Origin: Chryseobacterium gambrini
Lineage (GTDB): Bacteria > Bacteroidota > Bacteroidia > Flavobacteriales > Weeksellaceae
Assembly (NCBI RefSeq): GCF_900156825.1
Contig: NZ_FTOV01000002.1
Coordinates: forward strand, 496,001-560,000
DNA: 64,000 nt
Direction of reading: 5' to 3'
A model generated the notes under the pieces. The model ran no database searches and was not told where the DNA came from. It was given only the letters and a program-made list of their open reading frames with translations. Shown here piece after piece: positions 27,440 through 35,621 of this stretch. Position 1 is the first letter of the stretch. Each line of letters begins with the position of its first letter. A program made the position numbers and the translations under genes.

Positions 27440-29608
27440 ATGAAAAAATATACATTACTTTTTTTATTAATATCTGTCTTTTCTTTTGCTCAGGACTCGA
27501 TCAATAAGATTGTAGAAAAGCAAATAGAGCAAATAGAAATTGTTACAAAGAAAAAATTGATTGAAAGAAAAATCGACAGATTGGTATTTAATGTTGAAAA
27601 TTCAATTTCTGCAACGGGGGGAGATGCACTTGATGCCTTAAAAGTAACACCTGGAATACGCGTGCTCAATGACAAAATTTCGATGATAGGTAAAAGCGGA
27701 ATGATTGTGATGGTGGATGATAAAGTAATAAAACTCTCAGGAGATGATCTTATAAGTTTTTTAAAAACAATACCATCAGACAATATTAAAAGTATTGAAG
27801 TAATTACAGTGCCACCGTCCAAATATGAAGCACAAGGAAATAGCGGGATCATTAATATAAAGCTTAATAAAGTAAAACAAAATAGTTGGAACAGTTCAGT
27901 GAGAAGTACTTATACACAAACCACTTATCCTGCGGGAACTATAGGAGGAAGTTTTAATTATAATAAAGATAAAATTTCTATTGAATCTGATTTGGGATAT
28001 ACAAACGGATCGATTGCTCCCAGCTATAATACAACTTTCTTTTATCCCAATCAGATATGGAGAGAAGTAAATACAAACAGAAACTATTACGATTTGGTTC
28101 GTGGAAAATTGGGCGTAAATTACAGATTTTCTGACAAGTTTAATATTGGCGTACAGTATATGTCCAGTAATAACAAGAAAAGAAATTTAGAAAATGATCA
28201 TTCAACCATAACAGATAATATTAGTAATTCTATTGACTCCTTAATCGTTAATAAAGCTGAAAATAGAATAAGAAATAGATTTAATACTGTAGATTTTTAT
28301 TCCGTTTATAAATTAGATACTCTGGGTAGAAAAATTTCAGCAAATTTTAACTATTTGAAATTTAAAGATACACAAGACAGGATTTTTAGCTCAAATAATT
28401 TGTTGGCAAACAATGTGGTAATTCCCAATTCATATTATTCTGCCAATAATATTTCAAAACAGGATATTGAAAATTATTCGGCAAATGTTGATGTGGATTT
28501 TCCGACTAAGTTCGCAGATTTTACTTTTGGTGGGAAAGTTTCTTTTACAAAGAATAAAACAGATCTGGCTTTGTACAATCTTAGTTCAGGAAGTTCAATA
28601 TATGATGCTGCACAGAGTAATCGGTTTGTTTATAAAGAAAATACAGAAGCACTGTATTTTTCTGCCAGCAAAAAATTATCCGAGAAATGGGAAACCCAGC
28701 TGGGTCTAAGATTTGAAACTACACAAACTGAGGGGAATTCAATTTCTTTAGATAGAATAAATAAGAATAATTACTCGAAATTATTTCCAACATTTTATCT
28801 GACATATACTCCTGATGAAAATAATATTTTCTCAATTAACTACAGCAGAAGATTAAACAGACCCAATTTTGAGGATTTAAATCCATTCAGAATATACAAT
28901 AACAAATACCAGTATTCTGAAGGCAATCCCTTTCTTCAGCCAAGTTACAGTCATAACATGGAGTTGAGTTATACTCTTAAAAATAACTGGACAAGTAAGC
29001 TTTACTACTCTAAAATAACAGATGGTTCAGGCGGTATTATTTTGATAGATCCAGTGAATAATAATTTACAGGCAAATATAATTTTAAATTATTTGAACTC
29101 ACAAATCATAGGTCTTTCAGAATCGTATACATTAAACTTAAAAAAATGGTTTCAAAGTTATAACAGTTTTGATGTGTATTATTCTAATTCAAAATCAACA
29201 GTGCCATATATAAACTCTAATGTGGACGGATTTAATTATAACCTGACTACCAATAATACTTTTAGTCTTAATAAGGAAAAGACCGTTTTATTCGGACTGA
29301 ATTATTCTTACAATTTTAAGGGAGTTTCGGGAGTAGACAGAATTTCCGCATACAGCCAGCTTGATGTATCATTAAAATTTTTGTTTTTAAATAAAAATCT
29401 GAGTCTTGCAATTATTGGAAATGACATTTTAAAAAGCAGTATCATAACCCAGACTTCAATAACCAATAATTATCAGATTATATACAAAAACTATGAGGAT
29501 ATAAGGTTTTTAAGGCTGTCATTAGTTTACAAATTTGGTAATAAAGATATCAAAAGTACTCAGATAGAAGGAAGTAACGAAGAAGAAAAAAACAGACTTA
29601 AAAAATAA
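27440..29608 (+). CDS. TonB-dependent receptor-like outer-membrane beta-barrel protein
   Basis: A 722-residue outer-membrane protein. It has a signal peptide (MKKYTLLFLLISVFSFAQ) and a plug domain (GGDALDALKVTPGIRV ... IKSIEVITVPPSKYEAQGNSGIINIKL), followed by a long barrel with alternating strands. The pattern fits the PF14905-type barrel group (RRLNRPNFEDLNPFRIYNNKYQYSEGNPFLQPSYSHNMELSY). No N-terminal carboxypeptidase-like domain is present, so it is shorter than SusC. In this cluster it may move the finished peptide across, or bind it at, the outer membrane, or give self-protection. That is inference from position. Confidence 0.88.
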   Translation: MKKYTLLFLLISVFSFAQDSINKIVEKQIEQIEIVTKKKLIERKIDRLVFNVENSISATGGDALDALKVTPGIRVLNDKISMIGKSGMIVMVDDKVIKLSGDDLISFLKTIPSDNIKSIEVITVPPSKYEAQGNSGIINIKLNKVKQNSWNSSVRSTYTQTTYPAGTIGGSFNYNKDKISIESDLGYTNGSIAPSYNTTFFYPNQIWREVNTNRNYYDLVRGKLGVNYRFSDKFNIGVQYMSSNNKKRNLENDHSTITDNISNSIDSLIVNKAENRIRNRFNTVDFYSVYKLDTLGRKISANFNYLKFKDTQDRIFSSNNLLANNVVIPNSYYSANNISKQDIENYSANVDVDFPTKFADFTFGGKVSFTKNKTDLALYNLSSGSSIYDAAQSNRFVYKENTEALYFSASKKLSEKWETQLGLRFETTQTEGNSISLDRINKNNYSKLFPTFYLTYTPDENNIFSINYSRRLNRPNFEDLNPFRIYNNKYQYSEGNPFLQPSYSHNMELSYTLKNNWTSKLYYSKITDGSGGIILIDPVNNNLQANIILNYLNSQIIGLSESYTLNLKKWFQSYNSFDVYYSNSKSTVPYINSNVDGFNYNLTTNNTFSLNKEKTVLFGLNYSYNFKGVSGVDRISAYSQLDVSLKFLFLNKNLSLAIIGNDILKSSIITQTSITNNYQIIYKNYEDIRFLRLSLVYKFGNKDIKSTQIEGSNEEEKNRLKK

Positions 29609-29618
29609 ACGCATAAAT

Positions 29619-29666
29619 AAAGACCAACGAGGGTATAAAACAGAACGTTAAAGTTCTGGTGTCTTT
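29619..29666 (+). promoter_or_regulatory. Possible RNA structure ahead of the precursor gene
   Basis: Outer arms AAAGAC (29619-29624) and GTCTTT (29661-29666) enclose a perfect palindromic hairpin, CAGAAC/GTTCTG (29641-29658). It lies just after the receptor stop and 42 bases before the precursor ATG. It could be a processing site or weak attenuator. Confidence 0.4.
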
Positions 29667-29707
29667 AAAAGTTTGCCGATTGTTTAACCCATTAAAAAAT
29701 TAATAAC

Positions 29708-29863
29708 ATGGAAAAGAAAAAATTCAATGCCAAAGATTTTTTGAATGTTAGCACTTTATCACCGCTTGAATCTGCAGAGATCAAAGGAGGTATGGCTGAC
29801 ACTATTAAAACTGTAAGAACAGTTAAAACTGTTGTAGATGTAGTAACAACAGTAACAAACTAA
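29708..29863 (+). CDS. Double-glycine RiPP-like precursor peptide
   Basis: A 51-residue product. The leader (MEKKKFNAKDFLNVSTLSP, then LESAEIKGG) ends in Gly27-Gly28, the usual cut site for C39 peptidase exporters. The 23-residue core after GG starts MAD and then shows a three-residue period: TIK-TVR-TVK-TVV-DVV-TTV, ending TN. It has many Thr and Val, alternating basic residues, and no Cys or Ser. Neighbours supply a C39 ABC exporter and two putative oxygenases. The core lacks Cys, so it cannot be an ordinary lanthipeptide. A strong hairpin follows immediately. Confidence 0.85.
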   Translation: MEKKKFNAKDFLNVSTLSPLESAEIKGGMADTIKTVRTVKTVVDVVTTVTN

Positions 29864-29884
29864 AAACTAAAGTTTTTACAGCTA

Positions 29885-29909
29885 AAGGCGGTGGAAAATC
29901 CACCGCCTT
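29885..29909 (+). terminator. Strong hairpin after the precursor gene
   Basis: A perfect 11-bp GC-rich stem AAGGCGGTGGA/TCCACCGCCTT with a three-base loop is followed by ATAAAATTT rather than a clean T run. It probably works as a partial terminator or stabiliser, giving more precursor message than enzyme message. Confidence 0.7.
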
Positions 29910-29932
29910 ATAAAATTTAAAAACATATAACT

Positions 29933-31240
29933 ATGAATACAGAGATATTAGCAGAAATAAAACCATTTTCTTCAGAATGGTGGGATTTTTTCCTAAAAGA
30001 AAATGGAAACTTTACAGAGACCAAAGTATTTAAAGGTGTAATAAGCGATGCGGATGTTGTTCTTTTAAATGAAGAAATAGTTAAAATTCTACAAGAATTA
30101 TATTTATTAAAAACAAATAAGTATGGTTTTAGAATATACTTAGATGGGAAGGAACAGGATAATACTTTTATGACTAATTTATTCGAAAACCATGCGCCTT
30201 TTGATAATGAAAATATTACAGAATATTTTAATAGAGTGTTTTCAGATAAGAAATTTGGAATGATCATTAATCATACTGAAAAATTTTCTGAAGAATTAGC
30301 TCGTAATGTATTATTAAAAATACAGCCATTACTCGATAAAGTAGGTATTCCCCTAACAGGATTAAGTGCTCACATACTAATTGGAAACTACGGATGGACT
30401 CCTTTAGGGATTCATCAGGATACCAGAGGCGAAAATGTTATTCATTTTCATTTGGGGCCTGGTCCTAAAATTATGTACAACTGGAACGAGGAAGATTATA
30501 AGGAACTGACCGGTAAAAAAGATAATAATAAAGATGTCGAACCACTTTTACCATACGCAGAAAGTTATCCCTTTGAAACGGGAGATCTTTATTATATGCC
30601 TTGGAATAAATATCATATCGGCTTCTCAGACCAATTTTCTGTAGGCCTTACCATTTGGTTTAACAATCCTACAAAGAGGAGTTTTACTACCGCAATTCTT
30701 GATGCCCTTCATTTGCAGCATCTTAATGAGGATGACGAAATTTTAAGCCCAAATAAGGACAAAGATATTGATTTAACGTTTGAAAATATTAAATCCGTAC
30801 TAAATCTCAATGAAAATCTAAAAGGACTGACTTTTATTGATTTATTAAAGTATCTCCACAAAGAGTATAAATTAGCGATTTTAAGCAACGGGGGATGGGC
30901 GAGTATTCCTGTGACCTTAAGTGATAAAATCAAGTATGAGATTGATAATTATGAAATACTGGATAATAAGAAAATTATCACTCCATATCCCTTTAAAACA
31001 TTTTACGAAAAAATAGATGATGAATTGGTGATTTTTGCAAGAGGATATAAGGTGAAAATTAGATATCATGATGAGCTAATAAATATAATTGATAAGTTAA
31101 ACCAGAATAAAGAAGAACTGGTAACGGATTTACTCAGTAATTTGATAGTTGATTGGCCTGTAGAAGCAGGTTTATACTTTTTATCGCTCCTTTATGACAA
31201 GAGAGCTATTAATATTGTTGAAACTAATCAGTTGAAATAA
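29933..31240 (+). CDS. JmjC/cupin-like putative Fe(II) oxygenase, first of a tandem pair
   Basis: A 435-residue protein. After a helical N-terminal part comes a cupin-type core: HILIGNYGWTPLGIHQD, then IHFHLGPGPKIMYNW, PFETGDLYYMPWNKYHIGFSD. The metal-binding set HxD...H is intact (about His161, Asp163, His228), as in Fe(II)/2-oxoglutarate oxygenases of the JmjC group. The last 120 residues (VIFARGYKVKIRYHDEL ... WPVEAGLYFLSLLYDKRAI) look like a winged-helix domain of the kind at the C-terminus of ribosomal-oxygenase-type enzymes, and could hold the leader peptide. Likely a peptide side-chain hydroxylase. Substrate and cofactor are inferred. Confidence 0.75.
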   Translation: MNTEILAEIKPFSSEWWDFFLKENGNFTETKVFKGVISDADVVLLNEEIVKILQELYLLKTNKYGFRIYLDGKEQDNTFMTNLFENHAPFDNENITEYFNRVFSDKKFGMIINHTEKFSEELARNVLLKIQPLLDKVGIPLTGLSAHILIGNYGWTPLGIHQDTRGENVIHFHLGPGPKIMYNWNEEDYKELTGKKDNNKDVEPLLPYAESYPFETGDLYYMPWNKYHIGFSDQFSVGLTIWFNNPTKRSFTTAILDALHLQHLNEDDEILSPNKDKDIDLTFENIKSVLNLNENLKGLTFIDLLKYLHKEYKLAILSNGGWASIPVTLSDKIKYEIDNYEILDNKKIITPYPFKTFYEKIDDELVIFARGYKVKIRYHDELINIIDKLNQNKEELVTDLLSNLIVDWPVEAGLYFLSLLYDKRAINIVETNQLK

Positions 31241-31241
31241 G

Positions 31242-32531
31242 ATGGAACAGGCAATTATCGAAAAAGTAGAATCTTTTTCTGCGGAGTGGTGGGATCATTT
31301 TTTAGAAGATAGTGGGAATTTTACTAAAACAAAAGTATACAAAAATGTAATTTCTAATGATGATATTGATATATTAAAGAACGAAGCAGTAAAGATTTTA
31401 CAGGAGATTTATACTCATAGAACTAATCAGTATGGGTTTAGAGTGTACATAAAAGGTGAAGAACAGGATATAAACTATATATCCAAACTTTTTGATGCTC
31501 CACCAACTGAAAAAGAAACTTTGGAAAGTTATGCCGAAAGAGTTTTTGAAAAACAAAAATTCGGAATGATTATTAATAGAACTGAAAAATTTTCAGAGAA
31601 AGTTTCACAGAATATTTTATTAAAATTACAGCCTTTACTGGATAAAGTAGGAATACCTTTAACAGGACTGGAAATGACTCTGTTTGTAGGAAATTACGGA
31701 TGGACACCTTTGGGAATTCATATTGATATTAAGGGCGAGAATATAATGCATTTTCATCTTGGACCCGGTCCAAAAATAATGTATAATTGGGAAGAAGATA
31801 CATATAAGGGGTTAACTGGCAAAAAAGAAAATAATACAGATATAGAACCACTTCTGCCTTATTCGGATGCATATCCTTTCGAAACTGGAGATTTTTATTT
31901 TATGCCATGGAATAAGTATCATATAGGATTTTCTGATGAATTGTCTATCGGATTTATAGTTGGATTTAACAATCCTACAAGAAAAGGTTTTACATCTGCA
32001 ATTTTAAATTCTATTTCTCAGCAATATTTGAATGATAACAAACAAATATTAAGTCCGGATAAAAACGTAGAAGTTGAAGATTCATTTAATGCCATTGAAT
32101 CAGTAATTAATTTAGATGAAAATCTTAGACACCTATCTTTCCTGGATTTGATGAAGTACTTACACAAAGAATTTAAATTAGCAATTTTAAGTAATGGCGG
32201 ATGGGCAAATATCCCAATAACCTTAAATGATAAAATAAAATATGATGTAGATAATTATGAAGTACTTGAGAATAAAAAAATAATTACTCCTTATCCATTT
32301 AAAACATATTATGAAAAAATTGGAGATGAGTTAGTCATGTTTGTGCGAGGTTATAAAGTAAAAATTAAATATCATGATGAATTACCCGGAATTATTGATA
32401 AATTAAATAGAAATAAAGAGGAGGAAGTAACGGATTTATTAAGTACTTTAACGCAAGATTGGCCTGTAGAAGCCGGCTTATACTTTTTATCATTACTTTA
32501 TGATAAAAGAGCAATTAATATCATCGAATAG
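31242..32531 (+). CDS. JmjC/cupin-like putative Fe(II) oxygenase, second of a tandem pair
   Basis: A 429-residue paralogue of the preceding protein, alignable end to end and starting one base after its stop. The HxD...H set is also intact (about His160, Asp162, His227, in GIHIDIKGE and NKYHIGFSD). Core phrases HFHLGPGPKIMYNW and PFETGD are nearly identical, while N-terminal and linker parts differ. It arose by local duplication. Two active copies suggest two different target positions in the precursor, or a heterodimer. The C-terminal winged-helix-like region is retained. Confidence 0.75.
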   Translation: MEQAIIEKVESFSAEWWDHFLEDSGNFTKTKVYKNVISNDDIDILKNEAVKILQEIYTHRTNQYGFRVYIKGEEQDINYISKLFDAPPTEKETLESYAERVFEKQKFGMIINRTEKFSEKVSQNILLKLQPLLDKVGIPLTGLEMTLFVGNYGWTPLGIHIDIKGENIMHFHLGPGPKIMYNWEEDTYKGLTGKKENNTDIEPLLPYSDAYPFETGDFYFMPWNKYHIGFSDELSIGFIVGFNNPTRKGFTSAILNSISQQYLNDNKQILSPDKNVEVEDSFNAIESVINLDENLRHLSFLDLMKYLHKEFKLAILSNGGWANIPITLNDKIKYDVDNYEVLENKKIITPYPFKTYYEKIGDELVMFVRGYKVKIKYHDELPGIIDKLNRNKEEEVTDLLSTLTQDWPVEAGLYFLSLLYDKRAINIIE

Positions 32532-32542
32532 CAAAATAAAAA

Positions 32543-32908
32543 ATGAAAAAAATAATACTTTTAATACTTATGACTGCATTATCAAATTTAGGAACAGCCC
32601 AGACAAAAACTACCAGTAGTACAAAGTCTTCCGAAAGCTATAGTTATTCGACTTCTTTTGATGCAAAGCAAAAAGAGTCGATACTGAACTATTTAAAAAA
32701 AGAGCTAGGCAAAGAGTATAAAACAACGAACCAGAAGTTAGTATGGTCGAAGATTAGTGATCTTGAAACTAAAAATGACAAAACGTTTGTTAAACTAGAA
32801 GGTAATGAAATTGAATTAAATTATCAAAGTAAAAACGATTTATTGAATCCCCTTATATTGAAAAAACTGAAAAAAATATCTGATTTTATTGAATCAACCA
32901 ACAAATAA
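32543..32908 (+). CDS. Exported protein of unknown function
   Basis: A 121-residue product with a signal peptide (MKKIILLILMTALSNLGTAQ). A Ser/Thr-rich linker and a charged helical domain follow. It sits 11 bases after the second oxygenase and its stop abuts the ABC transporter start, so it belongs to the same operon. It could be a periplasmic accessory for export or immunity. No family was recognised. Confidence 0.7.
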   Translation: MKKIILLILMTALSNLGTAQTKTTSSTKSSESYSYSTSFDAKQKESILNYLKKELGKEYKTTNQKLVWSKISDLETKNDKTFVKLEGNEIELNYQSKNDLLNPLILKKLKKISDFIESTNK

Positions 32909-35116
32909 ATGAAATTTATTCCTCAGTATAATATCATGGACTGTGGTCCGGCTTGTCTGGCTATGATTGCCAATGAGTATGGAAAAAAATATACTCTGAA
33001 ATATTTAAGAGAAAAATCATTTCTTACAAGAGATGGAGTATCTTTATTAGGAATCAGCGAAGCGGCGCAAAGCATAGGATTTGAAACAGTAACAACCAGA
33101 ATAAATTTAGACCAGCTTTTAGATTTACCTACACCCTGTATATTACATTGGGATCAAAACCATTTTATAGTTTTAGAAAAAATAAAAGGATCCAAAAAAG
33201 GCAATAAGTCTTTTTTTAAAAGAGGCTTATTGTTTAAAATTGTTGATCCTTCCTATGGTATATTATACCTTAAGGAAACTGAATTTTTAAAGCATTGGAT
33301 TAGCAGCGACAACAAAGGTGTTGCATTATTTCTCAATCCTACAGATGCTTTCTATGAATATTCTCCACCTGCGGAAAATAAAATAAATATCAAATATTTA
33401 GCAGGAATTTTATTTCAGCATAAAAAACAGTTTTTGTGGATGTTATTATCTTTGCTTTTAGGCAATTTAGTAAACATCGCTTTCCCGTTTTTAACGCAAA
33501 ATCTTATAGACAAAGGAATTACGGACAAAAATCTGTCAATTGTTCAATTGATACTTTTTGCGCAGATCAGCTTGTTTCTGGGAGCTATGACTGTTGAAAT
33601 CATTAGAAACTGGCTGGTTTTAAAAGTAGGAACAAAAATCAGCATAACAATTATTTCAGACTTTCTAAGAAAATTATTACAGTTAAAAATAAAATTCTTT
33701 GATACTAAAATGATGGGCGATTTCACTCAAAGAATTCAGGATAATGAAAGAATCGAAAATTTTTTAACTTCACAGAGTTTAATCACTATTTTTTCCATTA
33801 TTTCATTTTGTGTATTTTTTGTGATTTTGGGATATTACAACTACACAATACTGTTCATTTATTTGCTTCTTACTGTTTTAGCTGTTTGTTGGTCTGCATA
33901 TTTTCTAAAGAAAAGAAGCATACTCGATTTTTATAAATTTAAATTAAAAAGTGAAAATCAAAATGCCATCTATGAGATTATAAATGGTGTAACAGAGATG
34001 AAGCTAAATCAGTTTCAGGATTTTAAGAATAAAGAATGGCAGAAAATTCAGGATAAATTATTACAAATAAATGCAAGAGTTCTGAGGTTAACTCAATTTC
34101 AGATCGGCGGTTTTGAAATAATCAACCAGATTAAGAACATTATTGTAACCTATATATCAGCTGTTTGTGTGATAAAAGGAGAAATGTCATTAGGTGAGCT
34201 TATGGCAATTTCTTTTATATTGGGACAAATGATCTCTCCTCTTAACAGTATTACAACATTTTTTTATTCTCTACAGGATGCCAAGCTTAGTTTGGAAAGA
34301 CTCTCTGAAGTTCAGTATCATGAAGATGAAGAAAATGAAAATTTAATCCCTCTTCCAAAAACATCTTTATTAAATAATCAAGGGATCAATATTAATGATG
34401 TTTCATTTCAATATGAAGGTCCTAAATCTCCATTTGTTCTTAAAGATATTAGTTTTAAAATTCCGGAAGGAAAAATAACGGCAATTGTCGGCGCAAGCGG
34501 TAGTGGAAAAACTACTTTAATGAAACTGCTTCTGAGATTTTACGAACCAACAAGAGGGGAACTTTTCTATAATTCTGAAAATATATCAAAAATTTCCCCA
34601 AAAAGTTTACGGGAAAATTGTGGTGTCGTAATGCAGGATGGCTTTATATTTTCAGATACTATTGAAAGAAATATTGCCACTGGTGATGAGGAGGTAAACA
34701 GAGAAAAACTTCAAAACGCAGTAAAAATTGCAAATATAGAAGAGTTTATAGATGAACTTCCTTTAGGATATAATACCAAAATCGGAGCATCAGGAAATGG
34801 TATTTCTGGTGGGCAAAAACAAAGAATACTTATTGCAAGAGCAGTTTATAAAAACCCTCATTACATTTTTTTTGATGAAGCTACTTCTGCACTTGATGCC
34901 GAAAATGAAAAAATCATCCATGACAATTTACAACAGTTTTTCAAAGGAAAAACAGTTTTAATAATCGCACACCGTTTAAGTACAGTGAAAAATGCCGATC
35001 AAATTATTGTCTTAAAAAATGGAAGAATTGTAGAGCATGGAAATCATCAGACATTGGTTGATAATAAAGCAGATTACTATAATCTGGTAAAAAACCAGCT
35101 GGAGTTGGGCAGCTAA
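32909..35116 (+). CDS. C39-peptidase-containing ABC exporter
   Basis: A 735-residue exporter with three parts. An N-terminal C39 peptidase has a catalytic set of about Cys12 (NIMDCGPACLAM), His85 (WDQNHFIVLE) and Asp113 (IVDPSYG). A six-helix transmembrane domain spans roughly residues 165-440. The ATPase domain has Walker A GASGSGKTT near 527, signature SGGQKQR near 631 and Walker B IFFDEATSALDA. Such proteins cut double-glycine leaders during export. It is the last gene of the cluster and matches the GG site of the precursor at 29708. Confidence 0.95.
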   Translation: MKFIPQYNIMDCGPACLAMIANEYGKKYTLKYLREKSFLTRDGVSLLGISEAAQSIGFETVTTRINLDQLLDLPTPCILHWDQNHFIVLEKIKGSKKGNKSFFKRGLLFKIVDPSYGILYLKETEFLKHWISSDNKGVALFLNPTDAFYEYSPPAENKINIKYLAGILFQHKKQFLWMLLSLLLGNLVNIAFPFLTQNLIDKGITDKNLSIVQLILFAQISLFLGAMTVEIIRNWLVLKVGTKISITIISDFLRKLLQLKIKFFDTKMMGDFTQRIQDNERIENFLTSQSLITIFSIISFCVFFVILGYYNYTILFIYLLLTVLAVCWSAYFLKKRSILDFYKFKLKSENQNAIYEIINGVTEMKLNQFQDFKNKEWQKIQDKLLQINARVLRLTQFQIGGFEIINQIKNIIVTYISAVCVIKGEMSLGELMAISFILGQMISPLNSITTFFYSLQDAKLSLERLSEVQYHEDEENENLIPLPKTSLLNNQGININDVSFQYEGPKSPFVLKDISFKIPEGKITAIVGASGSGKTTLMKLLLRFYEPTRGELFYNSENISKISPKSLRENCGVVMQDGFIFSDTIERNIATGDEEVNREKLQNAVKIANIEEFIDELPLGYNTKIGASGNGISGGQKQRILIARAVYKNPHYIFFDEATSALDAENEKIIHDNLQQFFKGKTVLIIAHRLSTVKNADQIIVLKNGRIVEHGNHQTLVDNKADYYNLVKNQLELGS

Positions 35117-35210
35117 TTTATATAAATTAAAATTCTTTAAAGATCAATACCTTTTTGATGAAAAGCAGTCATAATTAATATCAATAGCACAAAACATTTT
35201 TATATACAAA

Positions 35211-35240
35211 AAAACCGTTAATTTGAAAATTAACGGTTTT
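35211..35240 (-). terminator. Terminator after tRNA-Gln
   Basis: AAAACCGTTAATTT pairs exactly with AAATTAACGGTTTT. Read on the minus strand it runs into T's just past the tRNA 3' end, and it also lies beyond the exporter gene. Confidence 0.85.
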
Positions 35241-35242
35241 CG

Positions 35243-35313
35243 TAGACCCACAGGGATTCGAACCCCAGATGACTGAACCAAAATCAGTAGTGTTACCGCT
35301 ACACCATGGGTCT
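35243..35313 (-). tRNA. tRNA-Gln (anticodon TTG)
   Basis: A 71-base cloverleaf on the minus strand. Acceptor AGACCCA pairs with TGGGTCT. The anticodon stem ACTGA/TCAGT encloses the loop TTTTGGT with anticodon TTG (Gln). The T arm contains GGTTCGAATCC. The discriminator is A. CCA is not encoded. Confidence 0.95.
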
Positions 35314-35553
35314 GTATTTCTATGACGCGAAATTATATAAATTATTTTAAAAATAAAAATCATATTGAAAGAAAAAATGCGTGTTTCTCGATTATTAATT
35401 GATTTACAAAGATTTATTTTCTGCTTTTTTATTGAAATTTAAATCCGATACTGCGTTTTAATTCTTAAAATATGTTTCGGCAGCTAATATTCTGATTTTT
35501 TGATCTCTTTAATCGGCTTTAAACATGAAGAATTTCAAATAAAATAAAAAGCT
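35314..35553. other. Gene-less stretch between tRNA-Gln and der
   Basis: An AT-rich stretch holding the tRNA promoter (minus) and the upstream part of the der promoter (plus). No gene or repeat was seen. Confidence 0.4.
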
Positions 35554-35561
35554 TACCTTTG
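35554..35561 (+). promoter_or_regulatory. -7 promoter box of der
   Basis: TACCTTTG matches TAnnTTTG, 60 bases before ATG 35622. It contradicts a start at TTG 35559, which overlaps the box. Confidence 0.6.
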
Positions 35562-35621
35562 CAAAAAATTGGGCTCCAAAAGTTGGAGAAACCCATTAAT
35601 AATTATTTATTAAACATTTTT

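Noticed and set aside
29708..29863. Lanthipeptide reading of the precursor
   Set aside because: The core has Thr but no Cys or Ser, and no LanB, LanC or LanM-type gene is present.
35243..35313. tRNA-Gln beside the RiPP-like cluster as a possible island attachment site
   Set aside because: Its 3' end faces the cluster, but I found no copy of the tRNA end near 25-27 kb and no integrase, so site-specific integration is not supported.
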